From Spirogloea muscicola (lineage: Eukaryota > Streptophyta > Zygnematophyceae > Spirogloeales > Spirogloeaceae): a stretch of DNA of 38,249 nucleotides. Both the position numbers and the translations under genes were made by a program. Shown here in pieces: positions 10,241 through 21,538 of the stretch; position 1 is the first letter of the stretch; each line of letters opens with the position of its first letter. Under the pieces are notes generated by a model. That model worked only from the letters and a program-made list of their open reading frames with translations, ran no database searches and had not been told where the DNA came from. The stretch is from the NCBI GenBank assembly GCA_009602725.1, contig WELB01000011.1, positions 627,383 to 665,631 on the forward strand. Reading direction: 5' to 3'.

Positions 10241-11102
10241 AGCTCCGTCCTCTCTGACACAGCTGGTTATCCCATTGGGGATTGCCTTTCATCGTTTCCT
10301 GCTTCTCTTTTGACGCAAGGACAGCCAGTTTCAAGTCTAGGCTTGTTGTCCTGTGTGATCTCTCACCAACAAAAGTCTCTTTTCTCACCTTTCACAAATG
10401 AAGTTGCTTGACTTCTGGGCTGGATGTTCTAGCCCTAAATCAACCCCTAATCACAGCTGGCTCTTTCCACTGTTCCCGTGAAGAGCCACTCCCTCCTTTT
10501 CTTGTGAGTGCACGAAGTAGCTTTGCCACTATGAGTTATGTCAGTTAAGAAAATGTCTAAGTTCAGAGTATGCATAAGTGAAAAGTATGTCGAAGTGCTC
10601 CCCCAGTTTTTTGCGTGCCCAATGTCAATATGTGTGCACCTTCTTCTGGCTTTGAGCTTTGACCTTTCTTAGGGGCAGAATGCAACTAGTTTGTTTGTTA
10701 CCTTGTCAACATTGGGATGTCAGGTAGTGGCTGCTGATGGCTTATTCGTCCATTTATCTTTGTCACTTATTTAGCTTCTCAGACTTGCAACCTCAAAGAG
10801 AGTCTATGATAAACGGGCTTAGGATTCCAGTCAACATTGGGCTTGGAGTGAACCGTCATGTATGTACCTGGCAAGTTGAAATGGTTAATACATACCTGGT
10901 TGCTGCGGATCTGGCAAGGACTTTGCAGGAGAGTGTTATGTGAGGTTCCAGGTATGGATGTAGATGTAGTGGGACACTCATGACCACATTCTCTGTCTAT
11001 AACAGTATTGAATGTCCCACTGCACCCATTGAAATATCAAATTTTTTGCTGATGAGAGAGACTTACCCCTCAGCGCAAAGACCCAGATTGTATTTTGGGC
11101 CG

Positions 11103-14100
11103 TCAAGGTGGCACTGGGAATTCTCTTTCATCTGCTCTGCGGTAGAGAATGGCAGAGGCCTCTATCCTGGAACAACAACCAAACATGTCACACGTGCGCG
11201 CGTGCTTTGATGGCTTGTGCTGCTGCCCATCGAAAGTGCCCATTGAGTACCTTAGCAAGCTAATAAGAAAACGTAAATGAATGTATTCAAATACATACTA
11301 TTTGAGACTCTTCAATAAGCAGCTTGGGGAAGGGAAGATTACCAGGCTGGCCGGACAACAAACTTGCCAGTGGCTAGGGCCCAGCGCACCTGCCACAAAC
11401 TCGAGTCAGAGAACCATATGTGCATACATGTGGCCTCTTCAAAGGGGCCAGATAAGCCAGTCAGATGTGTATTCCAGCACTGCAACGCATATTGCTTAGG
11501 ATCAGCAATATGCAAATATTCAACCCTAAATACCTTCTCTGTTCCAAGCGAGTTGGCCACCACGTGCGTGACCCTGTCGTCCTGCTCAGTGGTGCACACT
11601 GCCCCGAACTGTTCGGCAATGCGCCAGACTACATGCATGTGGGGACTTGCATCGCCGACCTGGAACCCGTTTAGCCACTCAATCACTCATATGCTCAGGC
11701 AAAGACCAGGCAAGCAGGCAAGCATGGCTTGAGATAGGCAGTCTGCCTCAGCCACAATCTGCAAGCAAGGCTTGTGGCGGTCGGCACAAGCCTTGCTCCA
11801 CAGCTAAGCCGGCTGCTCCAATGTGCTCTTAGCTCACGGTACTGACGGGGAACACGCGGGAGAAGAGAAGACGGGTGCCGCCCAGCACCACCCGCTGCAC
11901 CAGAGCCAAAAGGCTGCGGACATCGCAATCGTTGACACGGGAGGGGTCAGCAAAGAAGGACCGATGGATCCGTTCCAGCACCTGCACCATACAGAAGATG
12001 TCCAATCACTATGCATGGCCCAGTGAACACAACCCAACATATATTGACATTGCACATGTTGCTCTTTGTAGGATCGGTGATATTTCTGCCATTAATGCCT
12101 TGTAACTTGAGGGATGAAGGTGAGTACAGAGAGGGTGATTGCGAGGCAGCTGTCGGCCTCTCGCTCGTCGTGGCCCAGCTCCAGAAGGGAGGGGCCCCAC
12201 AGTCCAAACTGCCGCCGGCTAGACGGGAAGAAAATGTACCTGCTATCCACTAACAAGCATCAGCCTTTCATGTGGCTGGCTGAATACTCCAGAAGCAAAG
12301 ACCCAGAGTTCCACATCCATGACATGCATGCACAATAATGCCATAAGGCTGTAGTCATGATCAGTCACATGCCGTCTGCCCAGGTCATGGCGTCTGGGAC
12401 TGAGAGGTGAATGTACAAGTTGAGCAACTGAGCAAATGAGTCCACAGATATGGCTTGAAGCTGCTCTGCACCCCACCTTTCAACAACAATAAGATTCAGG
12501 GCGTGGTGGGGCCACATGCGCGCTGAGTCGTCCACAATAAGCACTGCGGACTCCATACCCAGGACACCATCCAGGTCCTTGCTCTTCTGCTGGCTAGGCC
12601 GACTCTCCAGCTCCATCTCGCCCTCGTTGTTGACATTGTCTCGGGCCGTGTCGCCCTCGACACTGTCGCCTTTGGAGATGATTCGCCCAGCAAAGAGCTC
12701 CCCAGTCGGGTCCAAGAGCCTCGCCATCTCCGTTGCATATGCACGATTTCCCATTGTGTACACGTGCAGCTCATACAGCTGGCTTGCCTGCGCAGTTGAG
12801 CAGACGTTAACTGAAAGAAGCGTAGCTGACTTGCAGCCAAAAAAAATAAGAAAGAGATGTTCTTCCGATGGAAATATTGGCTCTAAAAGGCAAGCTAAGA
12901 GGCTCTGAAAGGCAAGCCAAGAGGAACATATCAGGTCCAAAGGGGCTGGTACACACTACGCAAGTGGCTACTCCAAATGGGTGCTGAATGATCCATAGCG
13001 AACAGTCGGGAATTCGGAGTGGCTAGCAGCACAAAACAGGACCAGTATTGCCACCTAGAAAAGACTTTACTCTGGTGAGGAAACGCCAAATGCCCGGCCG
13101 CAGCTTGGTCCACATCGCAATGTGCGTGAAGCTGTGAAGCTCTCGCTTCCGCCCCAACTGCAGCCTCCCCGCGCTCTCGATTGCCTTGAGCTTCTGGTCC
13201 CATGCCAGCTCAATCTCTCCAAACTGCAATTAAGAACCCAGTTTGTAAGATGACTGATAGGCAGGCCATTGACTGGAAATACCCATTGAAGGTTATAGGT
13301 GTGGAATTAGATATCTAGTACACATCAAGAGTGCACACATCAGCTTCCAGACATTGGAGCTCCAATGCTCACCTTGGCAGAGTTGAGCAGGGTGTGGTCC
13401 AGATCAAGCACAAGCACAAGCTTGCCACAGCCAAGGATGCTGGCCTGCTCCTTCAGCCGCCGCTGCCTCTCCTTACCAATAGCAGCCTCGTTTGTCGCCA
13501 TGGTCGACTCAGCCGTGCCTGGCACCTCAGTTCAGCAACCGTACCCTGAGCTCCCAGGACTCTAACTTGAGAGGGAGCAGTGCAAGCTGGACCAAGGAAC
13601 GGTCATGCATCAGTCCAATGTCGCCGCACAATTGCAAAGTGCAGCGCTTTGGAATGTCCAGCCCATACCTGCGTCCTGCGGTTGAGCCTCGTTGTGGCCC
13701 GCCGGCATGCCCATATGGTCGTGTGACAAACTAGCTTCAGCCACGGAGCTGGAGCTGGCAGCCACAGACCCCTCGGCAGGAGCATGCAGTGATACAGCAA
13801 GAGCACCGCCTGGGCGTGCAGAGTCAGCCGGCCCTGCGCTGCGAGACGCCGAGGTGCGTACACTGACCTCCACCAACTCAGGCAGCACAAGGATGGGGCT
13901 GCTCGGCCTCGGCGGCAACACAGGGAGGTTGCTCTTGAGCTGGCTCTCAGGCTGAGGGGCCTTCCGCATCGCAAGCCGCGGGTCCTTGGACTTAGATCGC
14001 ACACCATCCAGCTCCAACGACGACGTCTGCTGGGCCCCATGCTTGCCGCGGCCGCTACTCGCCTCCGCTCTCTCACTGGCGAGCTCCAGGCGGGGGTCCC

Positions 14101-17100
14101 TGGACTTGGGTCGCTGCCTGTCCTGCTCTGGTGCAGGCCGCTGCTGAGCACCAGGCCTGCTGCCGACCTCTTCGCCTTCGCCTGCAGGCTCCAGCCGGGG
14201 CCGCTTGGCCTGCTGGTCATCAGCAGGGCCGGCGCTCTGCCACTCTTCTCTGGCGTCAATGGACTTCGCATCCTCGGCTGCATCGGAGGTCAGATTGTGC
14301 ACACCAGCTATCCTGGTGCTTGCAGATGTCAGCATATCCTGACCACGGATCAAGGTGGCGGCAGCAGAATTCTGGTCTGGCATCACGTAACTGGGCCTGT
14401 CGAGCACAGCCACTGGCAGATCAGCGTGCAGCCCGCCATCTTGAATGCTCGGCGGAGGCTGCAGTGTTGACTGTGGCGGCACTGGTGCTCGCTGGATGGG
14501 CTTGGGAGCTGTAGCAGAGTACAGGAGGAACGCCGCTTCTGGCACTGCAGCCGCCGCCAAGAATTGCGGCGGCAGTGGCGGAGGCGGCTGGACCGGTCCA
14601 TGAGAAGGGACGGAGTCGAAGGTGGCCCGGCTGGCCACTGGCTGCAGCTGCTGCCAGTCGTACTCGGCCAGGCCAGTCGGTGATGCCGCCTCCTCCCTGC
14701 TGCTCTGAGGCAAGCCCCATGCAGCAGGAGAGGCTTGCACGCGCAGCGGTGATGGAGGGCGCCACACGGCTCCATCATCGACGTACGCTAAGTCAGGCCT
14801 AGCTCGGCCAGAGGCAAAAGGCGAGCTCAGATGGAAGCCGGAGCTGACGACCGCTTGAGGGCGGCCTGCCTGCCTGCGCGCATAGGCGTAGGCGGCAGCT
14901 GCGAGCGCCGCTGTTTCCGAGGCATCGGCTTGATTGGCATTGGTATGGATGCCATGTCGCATGCCACCATCACCATCAGTTTTGGCAGTGTTCTCTTGCT
15001 TCAGCGGTCGCATGTCGCTTCCCGACGGCTGCAGCTTCGCCTGCTGCTGCCATACATCTGCCTTGCCACCGGCACTGTTGCCAGCAACCTTGGCGCGCTC
15101 CTTACTTGCCGTCCACCCTTGCAGCATGGCACTCACCTACGCGGCACAGCCAGCAACACGACCTCGCAAGCAAAGTCAAGAAGAGGCCGCTACTTGTCCA
15201 GCACAACATGAGCATTCAACAAAGCAGCTCAATCATTGAGCAGTCTTCAATGTCAGATATAAGCCTCGTCTTGTGTACACTGATACACCTGATTGTCCAC
15301 TAGGTCGCGCGAACACTGCACTAAGCCCATTCTTATGTTCCAATGAAGGAGAGGACCCTGACAGACAACATCTATCCACAACTGCTAGGGAGGGGCTGCG
15401 GCACCACAGCACCTCTTGTGCCTGCTTCTTTGTGAAGAGCTTGCCTGAGCTTCCGCTGGCCAACTCCAGAAGGCTGCTCATTCAGAAACATGCAGAGAGT
15501 TTGTGTCAGCTCACAAGCGCCACCAAAAGTAGAAATTTGGGGCTGCAAGCCTCTGACTTGGCTCTTACTGACAAGCTGTTTGTCCAAAGACATACAACTG
15601 GAAGAAGCACTGAAAGTCAATCAAGCACCTAGCTGTCGCCACGCTGCCATGAGTGCTTCGGCCCTGCTCGACTACGGCATCAGTCAGTCGCAGGAAGCAC
15701 CTGGTAAGTGCCTTTGGGTCACCATGCAGCTGCTCCCTCCCAGCGGCAGTGTTGGCGACCTGGGTGCCCATGCTGCAGGCGCTTATCTTGCTGCAGCAAC
15801 ACGAGGCTCACCCTTATGTTGCTGCAGCATAATCACATTGAACACTCAAACAGATCCTGGATGCAGTCCAATCTATTGATTAGTCACTGAGGTGCACAGA
15901 TCTAACCGCAAAGGCAGCCCGGATGCCTGCAAACGCCTGGCGCGAGACAGCGACGACCTTGTCGGGCACGTCCCCCTGCATCGGCTCCTTGGCATCTGGG
16001 AAGAGCAGGCCCAGGGCCAACTCGAGCGCCACCAAGGCCTGCTGCAGCTGCCGGCAGACCTCCAACAACGCCCTGCGTGCCCCCCGCTCATCAGAATCAG
16101 TGATGGCTCCCAAATGCGAAGGATGGTGAAGCTGACCGTTACCTCTCATACTGAGAGTCCCTGAACCCTGAACCCTGAACCCTAAACACTAACCCCAAAA
16201 ACCCTTTTCTCCAAACCCGAATCTCCTGGGACCTCATCGTCCCAGGAGATTTGGCTGGATCTGACCCAACCAAGCACTTGCATTCGGGCTGAGGCTCAGA
16301 TTACAGGTATCAAGCTCTGCCTCACTTCTGAGCGTCCTTGATGCTGGTCGAGCGGACGGCGTCGGCGGCAGCCTGCACCAGCTTCGCCACCTCGAGCGGC
16401 CGTGCCTCCTCTTCGGCCGTCACGGCCTCATCCGTTTGACAGCGCTCAGCCTTCTGCCAGGGAACCTCTGCTGAGGGCGGCAACCTTCTGCCGCCCTCAT
16501 CGTCCCGCTCTCTTTGCCGGCTACCACCAAAGTTGATTCCATTCGGAATTGCCTCGTCATGCCGGTGACTACGGCGATACTGGACGCTGGAGGGCCTTTG
16601 CCTGTCATCATAATGGGAGTTCAAATCAAAGCTCCGCCAACCATAGGCGCAGCGACCTCTGTCCTCATGCCAGTCCTGCAACGAGCGGCCGTGGGCGGGG
16701 CTCAGATTCGTTGGCTCCTGGCGAAACGAGGCTGGAGTCAGCGGCTCCTCGCTCCACTCGGGGTGAGAGCTCGAAGCGCTGGCGCTGCTGCCATCGTCGC
16801 CGTCGTCGTCGTCGGCGCCCTCAATCTCGCCTTCCTCCAACTCGCCCTCCTCCCTCTCCTCCGCCGGCTCGCCAGCACGGGCATGGCCAGAGGGGGCGGG
16901 CAGCGCCTCGCAGACAACGGCTCGCGACGCTCTGTCCTGTGAGTCGGGCCCTCGCTCCGCGCGCTTGACGTCGCCAAGAGCCCCGCCCTTGACAGCACGC
17001 GCCCAGGCCTCGTTGTACAGGATCTCGGAGCGGGCCACGCGGGGACTGGCGGCGACGACCAGCGGCCGCTGAGCTAGACGTGGCGCCGCCGCTGCTGGGC

Positions 17101-17311
17101 CATGGTAACCGGACGAAGCTCGGGATTGCCAATGGAGGCTCTCGTCCGGGCCGTCGGCAAAAGGCGGCAATGGCGGCGGAGGCTGCGGTGGCGGCGGCCA
17201 GCGGGGCTCGTGGTCATAGCAAGGTCCGAGGCCGTTGCTGGGAGGAGGGCCTCCGCCAACGCCGAAGTAACCGCCGCCGCCGCCGCCGCCAGTGGCCCAT
17301 GGCGGCTCCAT
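11103..17311 (-). CDS. RNA polymerase II CTD phosphatase-like protein (CPL3/FCP1 type), 13 exons
   Basis: Predicted nuclear phosphatase acting on the RNA polymerase II C-terminal domain. Exons: 17311-16326, 16144 (or 16072)-15907, 15759-15701, 15473-15413, 15136-13669, 13518-13373, 13223-13071, 12787-12477, 12239-12128, 11981-11847, 11659-11534, 11389-11343, 11166-11103. Phases agree and give about 1277-1301 aa; Arabidopsis CPL3 is of similar length. The N-terminal exon is Pro/Gly-rich with EEGELEEGEIEG. The 1.47-kb exon carries the repeated KSxDPRL motif seen in CPL3. The FCP1 core has DLDHT (about 976), MWTKLRPGIW, ELHVYTMGN and VLGMESAVLIVDDS. A C-terminal BRCT domain runs through AEQFGAVCTTE, THVVANSLGT and RWALATGKFVV. 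The last two exons are only 47 and 64 nt; the last encodes EASAILYRRADEREFPVPP and the TGA stop at 11105-11103. Exon 2 borders are the least certain. An interspersed repeat copy and telomere-like DNA lie in introns. Confidence 0.92.
11764..11797. repeat. Inverted repeat (13-bp perfect arms, 8-nt loop)
   Basis: AGCAAGGCTTGTG and CACAAGCCTTGCT around GCGGTCGG, in the intron between the 11847-11981 and 11534-11659 exons of the CTD phosphatase gene. Confidence 0.92.
12850..13020 (-). repeat. Interspersed repeat family, diverged reverse copy in CTD phosphatase intron
   Basis: TGAAAGGCAAGCCAAGAGGA, then CAGGTCCAAAGGGGCTGG and GGAATTCGGAGTGGC parallel the reverse copies at 1575 and 9353. It is confined to the intron between exons 12477-12787 and 13071-13223. 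Confidence 0.5.
16159..16205. repeat. Telomere-like block in CTD phosphatase intron 1
   Basis: Three CCCTGAA units followed by CCCTAAACACTAACCCC. On the coding strand it reads as TTAGGG/TTCAGGG. It is in the first intron. Confidence 0.8.
16220..16251. repeat. Perfect hairpin (13-bp arms, 6-nt loop)
   Basis: AATCTCCTGGGAC, CTCATC, GTCCCAGGAGATT. It lies in the same intron, 15 nt from the telomere-like block. Confidence 0.93.
17271..17290. repeat. CCG triplet run coding for poly-Gly
   Basis: It lies in exon 1 of the CTD phosphatase gene and gives the seven-glycine stretch just after the start. Confidence 0.85.
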
Positions 17312-17941
17312 GGTGGGCTCCTCATGGCTTGCGGCGCACCATGCAGGCGCGCGATACCGCGCGGCGCGGCCTTCTGGCGGTCCCGGCGCTCATTCGCGGC
17401 GGGCTCGTCACGGCTTCCGAGCGTCACAGACGGCGTCGGAAGGCCCCCGGGCTCGCACGATCGTCCGCCCTCCCGGCAGCTCGCGCACCTGCGCCGGCAT
17501 GAGATCCGAGGACGTCCGGAATGGCGTTGCCGGCGGCGGCGGCGGCGGCGGCGGCTGCGGAGGCTGGCCGGCGAGGGTGTGATGGGTTCTGGGCCGGCCA
17601 TGGGGACACCCGAGGAAACTGGGACGCCCTGCGTCGAAGCTTGACGCAATGCCCCCCGATGGCGAAGGAAAGTAGCTCAGGCTCCCGGGAAGGGGGCCCG
17701 AGGAAATCCGTCGAGAGCTGACGCGGCCCGGCGGACCGCACCCGCGCTGCGAAAGCGGACTTCTTGGCTCATCAATCTAGTCACGAATACTCTCTATATG
17801 AACCTGGGTGACTTTTAGAGCCGCTCATTTGATATCTACAGCCGCATTCGTCTACCTTTCTTCTTGAGGAGTTTCCTCGAAGAGACAATCTCCTCCTCAG
17901 CCCGCATTGCTCACCTGCTCGGGAGCCCTGCCACCGCCGCC
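17312..17941. promoter_or_regulatory. Divergent promoter region between CTD phosphatase and pRiA4b-like genes
   Basis: 630 bp separate the two start codons. 17531-17556 is a GGC run. The phosphatase side is very GC-rich and the right third is AT-richer, with CTCTATATGAAC at about 17792-17803, a possible TATA element some 145 bp before the ATG at 17942. The frames here look like composition effects. Confidence 0.4.
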
Positions 17942-20793
17942 ATGGACGACGACGCCGCCGCCGCCGCCGCCGGCGAGCCGGAGCCGCGGGGCATGGAGGA
18001 GGCCGCCGCCGTGGCGGAGCCGGAAGCCGCCGAGGCGGAGGAGGAGGAGGAGGAGGAGGAGGCGGAGGCGGAGGAGCAGTATGCGGTCGACGAGCCCGTC
18101 GATGTCGCCGTGCTGTGCTGCGTGCTCCGCCAGCAGTCGTCGCCGCCCGGCGACCGCCGCATCTGGCGCCGCGTCGCGCTGCCGTCCGACTCGAACCTCC
18201 TCGAGCTCCACGTCGCGCTGCAGGTCCCGCCGCATTCGCCGCTGCCTTTCGTCTGGAGGACTTCCAGAGATACCTCTGACGATCAGTAGGAGGAGCTTGA
18301 GGCCAAGCTTGGCAGCCTCGCTCTCAGCATGAAGGAGCGTCACGTTCTCGTTGACGGCCGTCAGCTGGAGGCGGCTGCCAGCTTCTCGTGGGGATACCTC
18401 TTGCATGCACAGGCCTTCTTGCGCTTGTCTGAAGGCTCGAATGCAGAAGCAGAGGTTGAGCAAGCTGCGCTAAGTCAACCACCTAAATTTAACGACGCCT
18501 GCGGCGGCATTGCTCGTGCAGAACGCGTTTGACTTCGAGGACAACCACTTGCACGAGTTTCGGCAGTCCAAGAAGGCCAGCGGCAGCGTCCCGCGGTACC
18601 CCGGCTTTGGCCGCACGGACCTCTCCAAGCTGCCGGCGGCCGACACCGACAGCGCCAATGAGGACGATATTCGCACGTTCCAGGTCTTGACTCGAGCAGT
18701 CAAGGGCATTCCTTTGACATTGAATCATAAAGAGCCTTGCAGCAACCCGGGCGCATTCGCATCACTTCAAAATTTGGACTTCTACATCGGTTTATCAATC
18801 TCACGTTTACGTAAAGTCGGTCACTTGAAGTACAATGGAAGACCTTTCCCACGGGCAAATGTCACCACTGCAAATGCTGATACTTTCGTGAGCGCGCTCC
18901 AGGGCTGCCAGCAGGAAAACATCTTCTCAACTGGCCTGATGCCGTGCAAAATCCCTGTTGGCTTGCATTGCAGCTGGTGGTCGGTATTCCCGACGCTGCA
19001 GGCGGCGACTACTTGACGCCTGCAAGTGATGCCGATGAGGCCAATGTCTTTGTGCAGCACTCGCATCCCCACCAAGAGGCTCTGCCTATTGGCCCTGACC
19101 TTGTGGACAAGCTCGCGTTTGCATCCAAACCCAAGCAGGTGAGGACTTGCTTTTGACACCAAGGAATGTAGCCATCTTGTTGCTGAAGTCTGTTCACAGA
19201 TAAATCAATTGTAAGGAGGCATTGCTGACCTGCTATATGATGGCCATGTTGAAGTAGTCAGTGATGATGGGACCATTGTAACATATGAAGATCGCAATTT
19301 CCAAGCACGAGGTGTTGAAATGATGCAAGAAAAGGCAAGGAACGGGCCAAAAGTTAACCACCCAACCAAGCCAACGGGGCCAAGAGTTCTAGAGAGCTTA
19401 GGGGGTCCTGGCCTTGGCCCTGGCCCTGGCCCGTTTGGAGCTCGTGGCCTTGTGGGCTTGGTTGGCTTGTTAACTTTTGGCTCCACTGGATGTGCCTTGG
19501 CCCCGTTCTTGAGCTTGCGACACTCAGACGCCTCGTGCTTGGGCTTGGCAACAATTACTTGTAACACCCTACAAGTTTGGACAATGAGGACGTCTTTCCA
19601 GACATCCTCCCGAAAGCCTTGCCCCCCAGATCACAATATTGATGTGGAAGATGGGAGCCTTCCGGAGTACTGATTCACCTGACGTTGAGCCTGCAGTACC
19701 AAGACCACTGAGATCTCTGAATTTTTGGAGATGCCGGGGCAGGTGCTGGACGAGAGGGCTTTCAGGGTCTCCGACGTTCTTAATTCTGCCAACCCTGTCC
19801 TCATCTACGAGTACGACTTTGGCGTGAGCCACGAGATCTCCATCTTCTGGGAGGGCGAGTTCTCGTCCACAGAGGGCATCGATTATCCAACTTGCCTGGC
19901 AGGAGCTGGCGCCAGCCGCGCCGAGGATGGCAATGACACGGACGACGCAGGCAACCTGCTTGACAGCTATGATTATGACGAGTTTGCCATAATTGAGGTA
20001 AGCGTGACTGTCTGGCAATTTTCCCTATAATCCTAGCTTATATCAAACAATGACTCAGTGCCTTGAATCTTGTGTTGCTATCTGATCCATGTTGGGCAAG
20101 CTCGAAATAGTCTCCTGTTAATCTTGCCAGTTGCTGTGAGTTCACTGCAATCAAGTACTCAACAGTCAATTTGGGCAAATTAGGACTATTTTGCTCTTAC
20201 TTCTACCAGTCGCTCTGAGTCAATCGCGATCAAGTGTTTGAAAACAACTGAGAAGTCCTACAAGAGTGCAATTTCGTCTACAAAAGCGGCAGTCTCGATA
20301 GTAAGTGAAGCTGTTCTCTACTGTCTGAGCAGGTTCTGCGCAACTTCGAGAAGACATACCAAGGCCTGTGGCCTGCCGGCCCTGGCGCAATAAACAAGAC
20401 GGAGGCCCTCCGCTGCTATATGTGCAGGTGAATTAGCACCACCAAGCATCCCAGAGAGCTGCAACCAAAACGTTGTCTACAGCACACGACTTAGACCAGC
20501 CAAACAGAAGATGTTAGCAAAAACAGCACCTCTGACAGGCCCTTTGCTTACTTTTGGACGGCAGGTACACCAAAGAGTGCTCCCTACGTCGGCGGTGCTC
20601 CGGGAACTGCTGTACCTTCTGCCTCAAGTCGATGCTGGCCGTGAGCGCGGGGGCCGTCGCACTCGACGAGGCCGATGCAGCGTTTGACGAGGCAGCCGCC
20701 CGCGTGCACGAGGCTCGCCGGCAGTGGGTGGAGGAAGGACGCTGCACGTGGGTCGAGCGCGACGGCCAGCCTTGCAACTGCAAGGAGGAGTGA
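17942..20793 (+). CDS. Plasmid pRiA4b ORF-3-like (IS1096 TnpR-like) domain protein with C-terminal Cys cluster
   Basis: Exons: 17942-18223, 18522-18683, 18974-19138 (probable, see its own entry), 19743-19997, 20333-20427, 20565-20793 (TGA). Phases agree throughout and give about 395 aa, or 340 without the third exon. Residues 1-50 are Ala/Glu-rich and acidic. The domain then starts with IWRRVALPSDSNLLELHVALQ split by an intron, followed by NAFDFEDNHLHEF; this matches the family pattern PIWRRV..LxELH..IQ..F.W.DxHLHEF. After the insert come DERAFRVSDVL and LIYEYDFGVSHEI, then YPTCLAG, the second half of the same family (Pfam PF07929, from memory). The C-terminus is cysteine-rich (LRCYMCRYTKECSLRRRC, then CCTFC, CTW and CNCKEE), a possible zinc-binding cluster. 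Biochemical function is unknown. The family is bacterial and mobile-element-associated, so ancient transfer is plausible, but the introns and high GC show it is host-adapted. Confidence 0.8.
18028..18075 (+). repeat. GAG triplet run coding for poly-Glu
   Basis: Eight GAG codons in a row plus flanking GCG/GAG codons make the acidic N-terminus of the pRiA4b-like protein. Confidence 0.85.
18974..19138 (+). other. Probable phase-0 (cassette-like) exon of the pRiA4b-like gene
   Basis: This 165-nt open stretch lies between a TTGCAG acceptor and a CAG/GTGAGG donor, is a multiple of three, and starts and ends in phase 0. It could be included or skipped without changing frame. It encodes a segment with GIPDAAGGDYLTPASDADEA and HSHPHQEALPIGPDLVDKLA. 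This falls in the middle of the pRiA4b-like domain, between the HLHEF half and the YEYDFG half, where bacterial relatives have only a short connector. Its composition looks coding. RNA evidence would be needed to say whether it is constitutive. Confidence 0.6.
19344..19484. repeat. Imperfect long inverted repeat in pRiA4b-like gene intron
   Basis: Left arm GGGCCAAAAGTTAACC and CCAACCAAGCCAAC (19344-19382) pairs with right arm GTTGGCTTGTTAACTTTTGG (to 19484). A CCTTGGCCCTGGCCCTGGCC core lies between. Because of this symmetry, both strands read as similar Pro/Gly/Leu-rich open frames, which are not genes. Confidence 0.75.
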
Positions 20794-21538
20794 CGGCGCA
20801 AGATCCTGCTCTGCCTCTTGTGCTGCACGCGCCCTGCAACTCGCAGATTTTGCACTTGACACCTCTAAGCGAGCTCCTGCACCTTACAAGACATGGAGGC
20901 CACTCAGCCCAAGCGAGGCCCTTCACTCTGCCTCACTTATGACAGCCTTAGTAGACACTGGCGTCTTGCTGCAATACTTTGCAAAGGCGTCTGCCACCGT
21001 GGCCGACTTCACTATAAGCCCGCAGCCTGCAGCCTCCGATTACGGCCCATGCTTCCAAATGCGCAAGTGCATATACTTGCACGTTCTAGCACAAGCTCAT
21101 ACGATCTCTTCAGGTCGTCATTCTTGCGGCGTCTATGTAGAGCAAGTGTGCTAACATCTTATTGGTTTAACTTGCATTGCAGCAAGCATTACCTAGCATA
21201 GAGATTGGCCAACACAGCAAGTGAAAAGGTCAAGTGCTTGCGCTCTGCAACACTTTGGCAGGCCTAACAATGTGGAGAATTGTGCAGAAATAAAATAATC
21301 CCCTAAGTAACGGGCTCTGCATCCTACATCCTTACAAGGTGCAGATCATCAAGGAAAGTGGAAGCAGGAGTCAGGCGATATATGCCAGGATGGCGGGATG
21401 CAAGAGTCAGTCAAGCAATGCCAGGGTGGGGGGAGAACGCCGAAAGCAAGAAAATTTGTTTACACAAGTGGGATCACACCACTGCAGAGCGCGACCAAGA
21501 CGTTGGCTTCTACTCTCTGAGTCGGCCGCCACGCCTGA
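20794..21538. other. Tail-to-tail intergenic region
   Basis: Lies between the stop of the pRiA4b-like gene (+) and the stop of the helicase gene (-). It should hold both 3' UTRs. AATAAA occurs at 21289-21294 on the plus strand, but it is about 500 nt past the stop, so its use is doubtful. No gene is seen. Confidence 0.5.

Larger units (their letters stand above)
8861..11102. other. Gene-free stretch with repeat copies
   Basis: No supported gene. 8925-10240 is largely made of interspersed repeat copies (listed separately). 10241-11102 is more AT-rich and shows no coding signal; it is presumably the 3' flank of the CTD phosphatase gene. Confidence 0.6.

Noticed and set aside
13603-14283. Second long minus-strand frame (226 residues)
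   Set aside because: It overlaps the 1.47-kb CTD phosphatase exon in another frame. Only the other frame has the KSxDPRL motifs and fitting splice phases.
17897-18463. Long Leu-rich minus-strand frame
   Set aside because: Antisense shadow of the Glu/Ala-rich first exon of the pRiA4b-like gene.
19205-19673. Pro/Gly-rich open frames on both strands
   Set aside because: Mirror frames created by the inverted repeat at 19344-19484 inside an intron.
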